Source of the DNA: Pedobacter borealis DSM 19626 | Lineage (GTDB): Bacteria; Bacteroidota; Bacteroidia; Sphingobacteriales; Sphingobacteriaceae | Assembly: GCF_000708285.2 (NCBI RefSeq) | Contig: NZ_JAUG01000029.1 | Span: 31,995-95,994, forward strand | Direction of reading: 5' to 3' | Length of the DNA stretch: 64,000 nt | Shown here: in pieces, positions 37,718-45,789 of the stretch | Numbering within the stretch: the first letter of the stretch is position 1 | Layout of the letters: the number at the start of each line of letters is the position of its first letter | Made by a program: the position numbers and the translations under genes | Notes under the pieces: generated by a model | Told to the model about the DNA's origin: nothing | Seen by the model: only the letters and a program-made list of their open reading frames with translations | Databases searched by the model: none

Positions 37718-37849
37718 TTAAACTATTCCGGAAGTGGTGGTAACTCCTGAAGTAGTTGGTTCGGAAATACTTGTTCGTTCATTTATTTTTCCACTATATT
37801 TTTTTTTAAATACAAAAAGCGTTCTTTTAGCTAATCTTTGAGTTTTCAT
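37718..37849 (-). CDS. 43-residue Ser/Thr-rich peptide, convergent with the LytTR gene and divergent from the kinase
   Basis: A complete ORF of 43 codons that usual length cut-offs would miss. The first 25 residues are strongly basic (nine Lys/Arg, opening MKTQRLAKRTLFVF), and the last 18 hold ten Ser/Thr (TSISEPTTSGVTTTSGIV). It has no Cys, no membrane segment and no obvious GG cleavage site. Its stop is 24 nt from the regulator's stop, and its start is 76 nt from the kinase's start on the opposite strand, filling an otherwise odd gap within a two-component locus. The leader/core-like division recalls short exported or modified peptides, but no maturation enzyme is visible nearby. Function unknown; existence moderately likely. 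Confidence 0.5.
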   Translation of the reverse strand: MKTQRLAKRTLFVFKKKYSGKINERTSISEPTTSGVTTTSGIV

Positions 37850-37925
37850 AATTGTTTTTTTTCGAAAACTAGCTGCGATAGCACGCTATAACTTTAATCG
37901 TTACACAAATAGTAAATAAGTCTTT

Positions 37926-39065
37926 ATGAATAGTTTAAAATGGAGCAACAGCATGTTGCGAAACTGGCTGTATACTTACCGGATACACATAATTGCATGG
38001 ACTGTATTTATCATTTGGGAAACGCTGATGGTGCTTTATTTTGCAGGTATCTTAGGAACGTTCGGCAACTACGCTATTCACTACTTGATTAATATGACCT
38101 TATTTTACACCTATCCTTTACTGATAGAAAAAGCCACAGAGTTCCCTAGCGGAGCGGTATGGAAGGTTCCTCTGGTAGTTATCCTCGCAATCTTGGCCTA
38201 TTTGGGCATAGTTACCGTAGTTGATATTCTATTAAATACTTATACCAATATTTTACCGGGGAAATTGCCAAGTTTTAGGATCAGAATATCCAGGGTACTT
38301 TATAGGGGTTCATTTTTTCTTCTTTTTTCTACAGGTTATTATTTCTTAAAGCGGTTCATCAAAGAAAAAGCAGAAAAATCCCGTATTGAAAAACAGCGTT
38401 TTCAAATGCTTATTGATAAGGAAAAAATGGATAAGGAACTAGCCATGTCTAAGAATGCTTTCATGAAAGCACAGATTAATCCACATCTGCTTTTTAATAC
38501 ATTTGAGTTTGTACACCAGAAACTAAGCACCTACTCGCCAGAAGATGCCAAGGTAATGCTTTATCTTTCTGATATGATGCGTTTTGCAGCCAATACCCAA
38601 CACAATGAAGGCTATGTATATTTAAGTGAAGAAATTGCACAATGCGAAAACCTGATTGGTTTACATCGCATTACGCAAGGTGCAATTTATATTGAGCTTG
38701 CTAGCGGTCCTGATCTTGATGAAATCAAATTAATTCCGCTTGTTTTACTTACGATTTTGGAAAATATGTTTAAACACGGGAATCTTAATGACATAGAAAA
38801 TAAGGCCACTATAGATGTTTATACCTTTGATGACAAACTGCGTATCGAAAGCCGAAATTTACCCAGATTAGTACAAAGCAAGGTAGGCTTTGGCTCAGGA
38901 ATGGACAATATCCGTAACCGATTAAAATACGCTTATCACCAAAATGCCGAAATAACTGCAGGAATTGACGAAGAAGGCTTCTATATTTTAAGCATAAGTA
39001 TTTCCTTAAATGCATTAATAATAGAATCAGAAGATAAAAAAGCTGAACAAACTATCCCTCTTTAG
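37926..39065 (+). CDS. LytS-type membrane sensor histidine kinase
   Basis: 379 residues. Four hydrophobic segments (about 20-43, 49-70, 78-102, 124-145) form the membrane sensor. A coiled linker rich in Lys/Glu follows, then the His_kinase domain with phospho-acceptor His187 in AQINPHLLFNTF, and a degenerate HATPase domain (PLVLLTILENMFKHGN near 275, GFGSGMDNIRNRL near 325). This is the standard partner of LytTR regulators; the regulator is immediately upstream. No large periplasmic domain is present, so the signal is probably sensed within the membrane. Confidence 0.94.
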   Translation: MNSLKWSNSMLRNWLYTYRIHIIAWTVFIIWETLMVLYFAGILGTFGNYAIHYLINMTLFYTYPLLIEKATEFPSGAVWKVPLVVILAILAYLGIVTVVDILLNTYTNILPGKLPSFRIRISRVLYRGSFFLLFSTGYYFLKRFIKEKAEKSRIEKQRFQMLIDKEKMDKELAMSKNAFMKAQINPHLLFNTFEFVHQKLSTYSPEDAKVMLYLSDMMRFAANTQHNEGYVYLSEEIAQCENLIGLHRITQGAIYIELASGPDLDEIKLIPLVLLTILENMFKHGNLNDIENKATIDVYTFDDKLRIESRNLPRLVQSKVGFGSGMDNIRNRLKYAYHQNAEITAGIDEEGFYILSISISLNALIIESEDKKAEQTIPL

Positions 39066-39232
39066 CAATTAAATTGGCCCAACAAGAAACCCTTCATCTA
39101 GAAATATTATCGATTTCCCCAACTTAATATAACAAAATTATTACCACATTAAACCTTCATAATTGACGTTCTAATATTTAAATAAATCTTCATTGAAGAA
39201 TTAAGTGTAAATCTTAACAAAACAGATAAAAA

Positions 39233-39440
39233 ATGAGAAAGGGTACAATATGCTATGTAGATCAAAATAGTGGACATGGCATTATTAAAGATGAAAATGA
39301 ACAGAAAATTCAATTCTTTTTAATGGAACTCCAGGAAGAAATCAGGCTTAATGATGAAATTTCTTTTGATAGAGCTTACAGCAAGAGGACTTGCTGCAAC
39401 AAAAATACATTTAGTTAACACTGCAGAATTAACATCTTAG
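39233..39440 (+). pseudogene. Cold-shock-like small protein, probably frameshifted near its C-terminus
   Basis: Reading from the ATG at 39233 gives a cold-shock-domain-like start (KGTICYVDQNSGHGIIKDEN, then IQFFLMELQEEI and LNDEISFD), but the tail to the stop at 39416-39418 (RAYSKRTCC) is unlike the family. The neighbouring frame supplies the expected last strand, IELTARGLAATKIHLV, and stops at 39438-39440. A two-base loss (GATATAGAG becoming GATAGAG) or one extra base near 39363-39370 would explain the switch. Cold-shock-like proteins bind single-stranded nucleic acid. The 61-codon form may still be expressed. Confidence 0.5.
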
Positions 39441-39554
39441 CAGCACCTCAATTAAACTTTGAGGCCAATACTAAATCGAATAAAGGAAATTATATGTGAT
39501 ATTTTAAATAATTGAAATTTAACATGAAGCAGAATCCCTGCTTCCAATACAAGA

Positions 39555-40046
39555 TTACCATTTCTGAATAGGTTGATAACTGGATTTTTCTTCCTTGCGG
39601 CTAAGTTTCTTTATAAAATCTTCGCCAAAATCGTGGCTGTAAACTTTAAAATTGATTGCCCACTCATCCTTTATCATGGCAGGTACAAATTTTTCAAACA
39701 TTTTTTCAAATGATCTGAAATTTACAAAGGGCTTGCAGACTACAATATATTCAGCATCTGAATTCACTATAATTTCCTCAATAAGCTTTGGCCATCTCAA
39801 TTTAATCTCGATAGGCAAATTTTGATATTGCTGTCGATCAATAAACAGTCCGATGTTTTGTATAAGCTCTTCAGATAAGGAACCGCCTAGCAATGTTTTC
39901 CACTTTCCATCTTCTTTTGCTATCCTTCCCAATACCTGTTTATGGTCAAGAACAGTCCACAGCTCACCTCTCGAAAGCTGGATAAGCTGAAAATGCATGA
40001 TATCGCCATTAGGCAGATTAAAGAAAAAGTCGAGTTCGATCATCAA
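39555..40046 (-). CDS. 163-residue protein, paralogue of the protein at 33858
   Basis: Unknown family. It opens MMIELDFFFNLPNGD and follows the same motif order as the 155-residue protein 5 kb away: FQLIQLSRGELWTVLDHKQV, KEDGKWKTLLGGS, RQQYQNLPIEIKLRWPKL, and AEYIVVCKPFVNF. It is soluble and has an extended, charged C-terminus (KKLSRKEEKSSYQP). The second Met (40043) aligns with the start of the paralogue. It is convergent with the cold-shock-like ORF. Like its paralogue it sits beside LytTR-type signalling genes. Confidence 0.8.
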   Translation of the reverse strand: MMIELDFFFNLPNGDIMHFQLIQLSRGELWTVLDHKQVLGRIAKEDGKWKTLLGGSLSEELIQNIGLFIDRQQYQNLPIEIKLRWPKLIEEIIVNSDAEYIVVCKPFVNFRSFEKMFEKFVPAMIKDEWAINFKVYSHDFGEDFIKKLSRKEEKSSYQPIQKW

Positions 40047-40304
40047 TAATGAGGTAATACTATGTATCGCGAAACCAAAAGTATAGAACTATTTCTTAAG
40101 CACAAAAAAGCACAGAATTAAAAACTTAATTGCGAATTCTTCTCCATAAAAATTCAATCTGCTAAGCCAAAGAATTGCGCGTGTTTTTTAATTATTAAAT
40201 ACCTGTTAAATAAAAAATTGACTTTTATCATTAAAAAAAATAAAAAACACCTTAAAAACGTAATACCAAACATACAAAAAATTTAATTTTAGCAATTATA
40301 CATG

Positions 40305-40312
40305 TATCTTTG
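40305..40312 (+). promoter_or_regulatory. Perfect Bacteroidetes -7 promoter element overlapping the gene start
   Basis: TATCTTTG fits the TAnnTTTG consensus exactly and ends only 4 nt before the ATG at 40317. Transcription would begin at or within a few bases of that ATG, implying a leaderless or nearly leaderless mRNA, and it rules out the ATG at 40302 as start. Confidence 0.7.
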
Positions 40313-40316
40313 CGGC

Positions 40317-40943
40317 ATGAAAAGTATCAAATCACCCGCTCTAATATTTTTTTTAATTACCACATTATCTTGCTTATCAATTCATGTTCTTGCTCAAAAC
40401 AAGCCAACAAAACAAGCTGATATTTTCGAAAATGCAGATAGATTGAACGGAAACGATATGATTGAACGTTTAGCTGCTCAGCGCAGTGCATATAATAAAA
40501 ACCGTTCGAAAAATAGCCTTCCAAAGGCAGAATACATCATCAACAGGAATAACTTAACCCTCATTAGCTTTAATGGATTAGATTATTATATAAAAAACAA
40601 TAGGGTAATAGGCATACAAGGACTAAATCTTTCGGACGAAGCATTGAACCAGATTACAGGCAAATTGGTTCTTTTAGACAGCATCCAGTTTAATCAAAGT
40701 GAGCGGTCGAATACCGAACATTTTAATCCAAATGTAGATTTTCAGAAGATCAGGAATATCGACCGTCAATTTATGCTTACACTTAAAATGTTATCGAGCA
40801 CTGTAAGAGACATAGCTGCATTTACTAAAAGTGAAAATCCATCTTTAACCGTCGAGACCAACGTTGCAAAAATGCGTTTACCAAATATTGATAAGGCTGC
40901 AGAAAAATCAAATGTGCAATTGCCGGTATTATTGTCGAAATAA
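40317..40943 (+). CDS. Exported protein of unknown function
   Basis: 208 residues from the ATG at 40317, chosen because a promoter -7 element covers the alternative ATG at 40302. A signal peptide is clear (KSIKSPALIFFLITTLS, cleavage near VLAQ). The mature part is hydrophilic and mostly helical in appearance, with ENADRLNGNDMIERLAAQRS and ALNQITGKLVLLDSIQFN. I recognise no domain. It stands alone between two minus-strand genes. Confidence 0.8.
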   Translation: MKSIKSPALIFFLITTLSCLSIHVLAQNKPTKQADIFENADRLNGNDMIERLAAQRSAYNKNRSKNSLPKAEYIINRNNLTLISFNGLDYYIKNNRVIGIQGLNLSDEALNQITGKLVLLDSIQFNQSERSNTEHFNPNVDFQKIRNIDRQFMLTLKMLSSTVRDIAAFTKSENPSLTVETNVAKMRLPNIDKAAEKSNVQLPVLLSK

Positions 40944-40983
40944 CAGCATTTATATATCTTATTTCAATAGAAAAGAACAATAA

Positions 40984-41868
40984 TTAATCTGCTTTCTTTT
41001 CAGAATACACTTCTGCAATCTGAGCAGAAAGATATTTGAAAGCAAGCGGCATTTCTACAGTAGCATTTTTGATACTTCCTTCCATAAAGATGAAACCATT
41101 ATAGTTTATTTTGTGCAAGGCTCTTAAATAAGGCTTAAAATCGTCGCCCATAACACCTGGCAACGACCTGTTTTGTTTTTCGGCAACCTCAGAAAATGCA
41201 ATTAATGTTCCGGCCACAATAATTTCATTTGGGGACTCTCCTTCACGCATCATGTGAAATATATCAGCATTAAGCCTGAAATTTGGATGATCAATCTCCC
41301 TTACAATTTCTGCAGCTGACTTTAACGAGGTGATGAAGTTAGTTTCGGTGGTTTCGAGATTTTCCAGCAAAATTGTAACCTTATATTTCCCGGCAATTTG
41401 CGCTAGTTTTTTGCCCAGGCTAATAAAATCTGATTTTGCCTTAACGACATTATAATCAGCCGGAATGCTCCTTGCACCCAAGCTACCCAAAACAATAAAC
41501 TTGATCCCTGCTTGTTGAGCTCTTGAAAGAACAGTTTCGGTATAAGTTAAAACCTTCGCTTCATCTACCTCTGGGCCAGCTATTTTTATACTCGCCGGAT
41601 AGAAAAGGTTACAGGTTAATACTTTACATTTTGCAGCTTTAACCTTTATCACGTTGGCACGAAACTGATCATCTGTTAATGCAGGTGAAAGCATCTTCGG
41701 AACAGATTCGCTAATCATTTTAAAACCAGAGGCATAAGCTAAACTATCCTGTGCTAAACCAGATACAATCCCTAAACGCGGATATACCTGTTCAGAAACA
41801 AAACCACAAAAACCGATATAGACCAGGCAGATAAAAAAAGCCAGATAACTAAATTTTGTACTTCTCAT
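40984..41868 (-). CDS. Sugar phosphate isomerase/epimerase-like TIM-barrel protein (AP endonuclease 2 fold), exported
   Basis: 294 residues with an N-terminal hydrophobic segment (YLAFFICLVYIGFCGFV) suggesting export or anchoring. The rest is a xylose-isomerase-like TIM barrel: FIVLGSLGARSIP near 125, ITILLENLETTETN-like strand (VTILLENLETTE) near 167, FRLNADIFHMMREGES near 195, and YNGFIFMEGSI near 255 with the usual metal-binding Glu, Asp, His and Glu. Many such proteins in this phylum act on sugars or inositols in the periplasm. Substrate unknown. Confidence 0.85.
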   Translation of the reverse strand: MRSTKFSYLAFFICLVYIGFCGFVSEQVYPRLGIVSGLAQDSLAYASGFKMISESVPKMLSPALTDDQFRANVIKVKAAKCKVLTCNLFYPASIKIAGPEVDEAKVLTYTETVLSRAQQAGIKFIVLGSLGARSIPADYNVVKAKSDFISLGKKLAQIAGKYKVTILLENLETTETNFITSLKSAAEIVREIDHPNFRLNADIFHMMREGESPNEIIVAGTLIAFSEVAEKQNRSLPGVMGDDFKPYLRALHKINYNGFIFMEGSIKNATVEMPLAFKYLSAQIAEVYSEKKAD

Positions 41869-42179
41869 ATTGTTATTTAAACGGTTTGGTCAAAAAATGA
41901 AGTCTCAAGCTCCCCTTCTCCTAATTAACTGAACAACTTGCTGGTGAATGTCAAAGAATTCTCCCTTAAAGAGAATATAAAATCTAATCATTAAGTTTTG
42001 TATCAGCAAAATCACAGATTCCGAAGAAAACTGAACAAACAGAAGGTCATATTGATCGGATACAAAAATAACTTCTGCCATTGGGCAGTTTTTAAATCCA
42101 GTTCGTCGACAATCTAGCTGTGTTGGTATAATAGCGGCATTTCTACTGCAACGTTTTTGGGGTAAAGGCGTCTTGCGCA

Positions 42180-42264
42180 TTAAGATTATTCATTTTTGCA
42201 TATGTTTTTAAAGGCATTCATGAGCTCAATCGTTCGGTTATCTTCGTTCCTCGCAATGACGACC
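42180..42264. repeat. Dispersed repeat, family B, partial copy 2
   Basis: TAAGATTATTCATTTTTGCA onward matches the right half of the 27303-27454 element (AAGGCATTCATGAGCTCA, CGTTCGGTTATCTTCG, CCTCGCAATGACGACCTTC). The left half with the GCGCACGC core is missing. The rest of the gap 41869-42310 shows no convincing gene. Confidence 0.75.
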
Positions 42265-42310
42265 TTCCTATAGGAATCTGTGAATGATAGCGTAAAACCC
42301 AATTCCTCAC

Positions 42311-43681
42311 CTATTTAAAATCAGGTATAGGAAATAGATATCCGCCAAATAAAACATACGACCATAAGAGGGTCCAGAATATGTTAAATATTTGTGCTGT
42401 AACAAATGTAAATGCGGGTTTACCGCCCTGAAGTTTTACCAGTGATGAAAATTTAGCTTCCATACCGATTGAAATAAAAGCGATTGCAAACCACACTGTA
42501 CGTAAGCCGTTTAAGGTTGGTCCAACACTTTTTGCAGTTGTGGGAGATAACAGAAAAGAAAACACTAAAGATGCTGCAACAAAACCCAGTACAAATTTCG
42601 GGAATCGCTCCCACACAATTTTCAACCCCGGGCGTTCTGCTTTGAAGGGTATACCATCTTCACTTTTAGGTTTTTTATAGGCCCACCATATAGCTATAAA
42701 AAAGGCAGCAACACCAATAAAAACATTTTGCGAAAACTTGGCAATAACACCTGCTTTAACGGCTATTGGTCCAACCAAATCGCCTGCAGCAGTAACGGTT
42801 GCCGTTGTATCTAAGGTACCACCCAGCCATGCCCCACCAATCACCTCAGGTATATGAAAATACTTTACCGCCCAAGGTAGAATAATCATCATCGGGATAG
42901 CCATAATCAATACCAGCGTGGTTACGTAAGATAATTTACGTTTATCTCCATTAATAGCGCCTGCAGCAACAATTGCTGCAGAAACACCACAAATAGATAC
43001 GGCTGAGGCCAATATTACACCAAATTCATCATCTACTTTTAACTTGCGGCTTAGCCACATCGAAAAAAACCAAACTACGGTAACAACAATAACGGCCTGT
43101 ATTATACCAGGTAAACCAGCTTTGATCAGATCGGCCGATAAAATAGTGGTTCCTAATATCACCAAACCTGTTTTAATATAAAACTCAGACCGTACTGCTT
43201 CTTTTAGCCAAGATGGCAACTTGATCAGGTTGCCCAATGCGATACCGATAAGCAGTGCAAATACCACATATTCTAACCCAAAATAGGATACACTTTTATT
43301 GCCTCCGATAATAAAAGAAACGATAGCTAAAAAATAGATGAGTGCAAAACCGCCAGCAAACCGCGCAACACTGCCTCCAGATAAACCTATCGCTACCGAA
43401 GCTAAGGCCAGAAAAACTGCCCCCATTTCAACAATTAACAATAAGTTGGATGCTGATAATATTTTACCCAAAAGGTCTTCACTGGTTGCCCATTTAAATG
43501 CAGGTAAACTTATTACAGTACCATTGTTGGTTAAATAAAGTACAGTGGCAATAATAATTGTTCCCAATATAACAGCCCACCAATCTTCTGTGAGTGATTG
43601 TAAAAATGTTTTCTTATCTGGGCTTATCCCAGCATCTGTTAAGGCTCCAGTAGTATCGGCTGCGTTGTTTCGATTCGACAT
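42311..43681 (-). CDS. YeiH-family putative sulfate exporter
   Basis: 456 residues with about ten to twelve membrane helices. Family features include YFGLEYVVFALLIGIALGNL near 130, KTGLVILGTTIL near 170, VSICGVSAAIVAAGAI near 230, and GGTLDTTATVTAAGDLVG near 285. The Cons_hypoth698 (YeiH) family is annotated as sulfate exporter-like, with little direct biochemistry. It is on the same strand as the Lrp-type regulator upstream, but a terminator separates them. Confidence 0.9.
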   Translation of the reverse strand: MSNRNNAADTTGALTDAGISPDKKTFLQSLTEDWWAVILGTIIIATVLYLTNNGTVISLPAFKWATSEDLLGKILSASNLLLIVEMGAVFLALASVAIGLSGGSVARFAGGFALIYFLAIVSFIIGGNKSVSYFGLEYVVFALLIGIALGNLIKLPSWLKEAVRSEFYIKTGLVILGTTILSADLIKAGLPGIIQAVIVVTVVWFFSMWLSRKLKVDDEFGVILASAVSICGVSAAIVAAGAINGDKRKLSYVTTLVLIMAIPMMIILPWAVKYFHIPEVIGGAWLGGTLDTTATVTAAGDLVGPIAVKAGVIAKFSQNVFIGVAAFFIAIWWAYKKPKSEDGIPFKAERPGLKIVWERFPKFVLGFVAASLVFSFLLSPTTAKSVGPTLNGLRTVWFAIAFISIGMEAKFSSLVKLQGGKPAFTFVTAQIFNIFWTLLWSYVLFGGYLFPIPDFK

Positions 43682-43857
43682 AGTTGATTAATTATGGTGT
43701 TAATTTGATTTCAATTCTAAAATATTGGTGGATATGATCAATAAACCGTAAACGAATACCCAATATCGTAACAAAAGTAAATATTCAGGAGGATTTTATC
43801 CGTAACAAATATCTGACTTCTGCAACACACCTTAGAGAATATACCCTGTTATAAAAC

Positions 43858-43896
43858 AAAAAAAGCACCCCGACTTTAAATCCAGAGTACTTTTTT
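43858..43896 (-). terminator. Intrinsic terminator of the Lrp-type regulator gene
   Basis: In the minus-strand RNA AAGUACUCUGG pairs with UCGGGGUGCUU (11 bp, several G-U pairs) around AUUUAAAG, followed by seven U. It lies about 22 nt after the regulator's stop codon. Confidence 0.75.
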
Positions 43897-43918
43897 GCTT
43901 ATAAGTTTAATCATTTTT

Positions 43919-44386
43919 CTATACAGGAAAAGCAGTTTCGCGTTTAGCCTGCGTAATTACAAGCGAGCTATTAAGGGTACCTATATTATCCAAACGGCCG
44001 AATTTATTAATTAAAAAATCGTTATAAGCGATCATATTTCTTGCAACAACTTTTAACATAAAATCAAAGCCACCTGTAGTATGGTAACATTCCAGTACTT
44101 CATCGAGTTTACTTACCTCCTGCTGAAATAATTTGAAGGTATTAACCGAATGATTGGTAAGCTGAACCTGTAAATAGGATATCATACAGTTCTCAAATTT
44201 ATTGGGATCGATTAATGCCACTACCGAAGAAATAAACCCTAAACGTTCTAAGCGTTTTACACGTTCCTGAATGGGCGATTTTGAAAGATGCAGCATAGCA
44301 GCCAATTCCTTATAGGTTAGCCTTGCATCCTTTTGTAATAGTGTTAAAATATCTCTGTCTGTTTGGTCAGGGCTGTATAATTCCAT
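43919..44386 (-). CDS. Lrp/AsnC-family transcriptional regulator
   Basis: 155 residues. The N-terminal winged helix-turn-helix is typical (TDRDILTLLQKDARLTYKEL, then HLSKSPIQERVKRLERLGFI). The C-terminal RAM effector domain has VLECYHTTGGFDFMLKVVAR. Such regulators sense amino acids and form octamers. It could control the YeiH transporter downstream or distant amino acid genes; nothing in the sequence decides this. Confidence 0.93.
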   Translation of the reverse strand: MELYSPDQTDRDILTLLQKDARLTYKELAAMLHLSKSPIQERVKRLERLGFISSVVALIDPNKFENCMISYLQVQLTNHSVNTFKLFQQEVSKLDEVLECYHTTGGFDFMLKVVARNMIAYNDFLINKFGRLDNIGTLNSSLVITQAKRETAFPV

Positions 44387-44678
44387 TATAGTGGTAGTCT
44401 ATTTATCTCTTTTCTAGGCTTAGTTTATAATGAATATCCAAATATATAAAATACGCTCCATTAAACCCTTAGGCGAAGCACAAAAAAAAGAACGAAGTTT
44501 TGGAAAAAAGTACAATTAAAACTACCAACAGAATTAAATTCCGAAAAAGCCTATCCAACAGGACATTTCCCGTATTTATCAGCCACCTTCGTTTTAATTG
44601 TCAATGCGACAGATATTTGTCTAACAAATGAAACAACTGCTAGCAGCACTGCGTTGATTTAGTTTAGTTAATGATAAC

Positions 44679-44715
44679 AAGAGCGCCAGCGCGATGCTGG
44701 CTCTTTTGCTTTTTA
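44679..44715 (+). terminator. Intrinsic terminator with no assigned upstream gene
   Basis: AAGAGCGCCAGC pairs with GCTGGCTCTT (one bulged G) around GCGAT, followed by TTTTGCTTTTT on the plus strand. No plus-strand gene ends upstream; a short transcript from about 44400 divergent to the Lrp gene is possible. Confidence 0.65.
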
Positions 44716-44884
44716 AAACATAAAGTTACCTTGTGCAAATCTATGGCAAATAACCTACTATTCCACAATCTTTAAGTGCAACTGACTCCCTATTTCCAAT
44801 CTCACTACAAGACAAAAAAATCCTCTTAACCTCAGTTCGGTTAATATTTATTCACACTGACTAATTTTAAGCCTGTGAAACTAA

Positions 44885-45005
44885 CGCGATCGTCATGCTA
44901 AATTTATTTTATTAGTAGTTTTCATTGTTTTAAAAGGCCTAATAGCTACTTCGTGGTCAGCATCTTTCCTGCTAGATAGACCCTGAAATAAATTCAGGGT
45001 GACGG
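44885..45005. repeat. Dispersed hairpin repeat, family C, copy 2
   Basis: 44885-44973 is the inverted counterpart of 25434-25516 (GCGATCGTCATGCT to CTTCGTGGTCAGCATC). It is followed by GACCCTGAAATAAATTC and GGGTGACG, which match the stem at 27775. Confidence 0.7.
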
Positions 45006-45152
45006 CTATGAACGAAAAATGTCTTCAGTAGACCTTTAAAGCAATATTAATAATCAAACCGAGGTTCTTATCAAAATCTTTAACTTTTTTTTGGAATATT
45101 CAATTTTTAACATTTACTTTGAAACACAAAGCACTTTATAAAACATAGAAAT

Positions 45153-45282
45153 ATGAAGCAATTTATCCCATCAAGCTTACTAGCTCCTCAATGCTTTAGC
45201 ACAAAGTGTTGTCTTTTGGTTTTACTGTGTTATCAGCAGGCTTACAATTACTTGCAAATCAACATTATTTAACTCGCAAGTC
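45153..45282 (+). pseudogene. Possible remnant of an exported protein's 5' end
   Basis: An ATG at 45153 opens MKQFIPSSLLA. Dropping one base near 45184 continues as LLNALAQSVVFWF, which together resembles a signal peptide ending in ALAQ, and then runs in frame with the next gene. Unshifted, the frame stops after 39 codons at 45272. A TACTTTG element upstream resembles a promoter. Speculative. Confidence 0.25.
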
Positions 45283-45789
45283 ATGAATACGGAAGAACAA
45301 AAATTAAGACTACATTCAAAAATATACGTCTGCACAATCATTGTAGGACTGACAATAAGCGGATTAACAGCTTTTCCGTTAGAAACCGAAATGGTCTATC
45401 TGGTTAAACAGAGTGCATTTTTACCAAGCAGTCTACAAATCTGGCTTGGAGCGGTTTATAAAGCTCTTAAAAATACCAACCTGCACTATCCATTTTTAAG
45501 TTATGGTACCGATTGGCTGGCTTTTGCACATATTATGCTGGCCGTGCTTTTTATCGGCCCACTAAAAGATCCTATCAAAAACAAATGGATAATCGACTTT
45601 GGTATCATCTGTTGTATCGCGATTGTTCCATTGGCGTTAATTGCCGGGAGTATCCGCCACATTCCGGTATTTTGGCAAATGATAGACTGTTCTTTCGGCA
45701 TCATCGGTATTATCCCGCTGATACGATGTCGTATCAACATCAAAAAAATTGAAATATTAGAAAAGCATTATGGATTATGGACTTTGTAG
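45283..45789 (+). CDS. Small integral membrane protein
   Basis: 168 residues with about four hydrophobic segments (IYVCTIIVGLTISGLTAF, then LAFAHIMLAVLFIGPL, FGIICCIAIVPLALIAGS, and FGIIGIIPLIRCRINI). I recognise no named family. Its last 13 nt overlap the start of the MpaB-like gene in a different frame, so the two are probably translationally coupled and functionally linked. Confidence 0.8.
   Translation: MNTEEQKLRLHSKIYVCTIIVGLTISGLTAFPLETEMVYLVKQSAFLPSSLQIWLGAVYKALKNTNLHYPFLSYGTDWLAFAHIMLAVLFIGPLKDPIKNKWIIDFGIICCIAIVPLALIAGSIRHIPVFWQMIDCSFGIIGIIPLIRCRINIKKIEILEKHYGLWTL

Noticed and set aside
41905..42180. 91-codon minus-strand ORF
   Set aside because: Starts at the edge of a dispersed repeat, has unlikely composition, and no recognisable domain.
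44430..44636. Short plus-strand frames (29 codons from 44430, and a longer ATG-less frame with PTGHFPYLSATF)
   Set aside because: Mutually out of frame, no start for the longer one and no recognisable homology; kept only as context for the orphan terminator.
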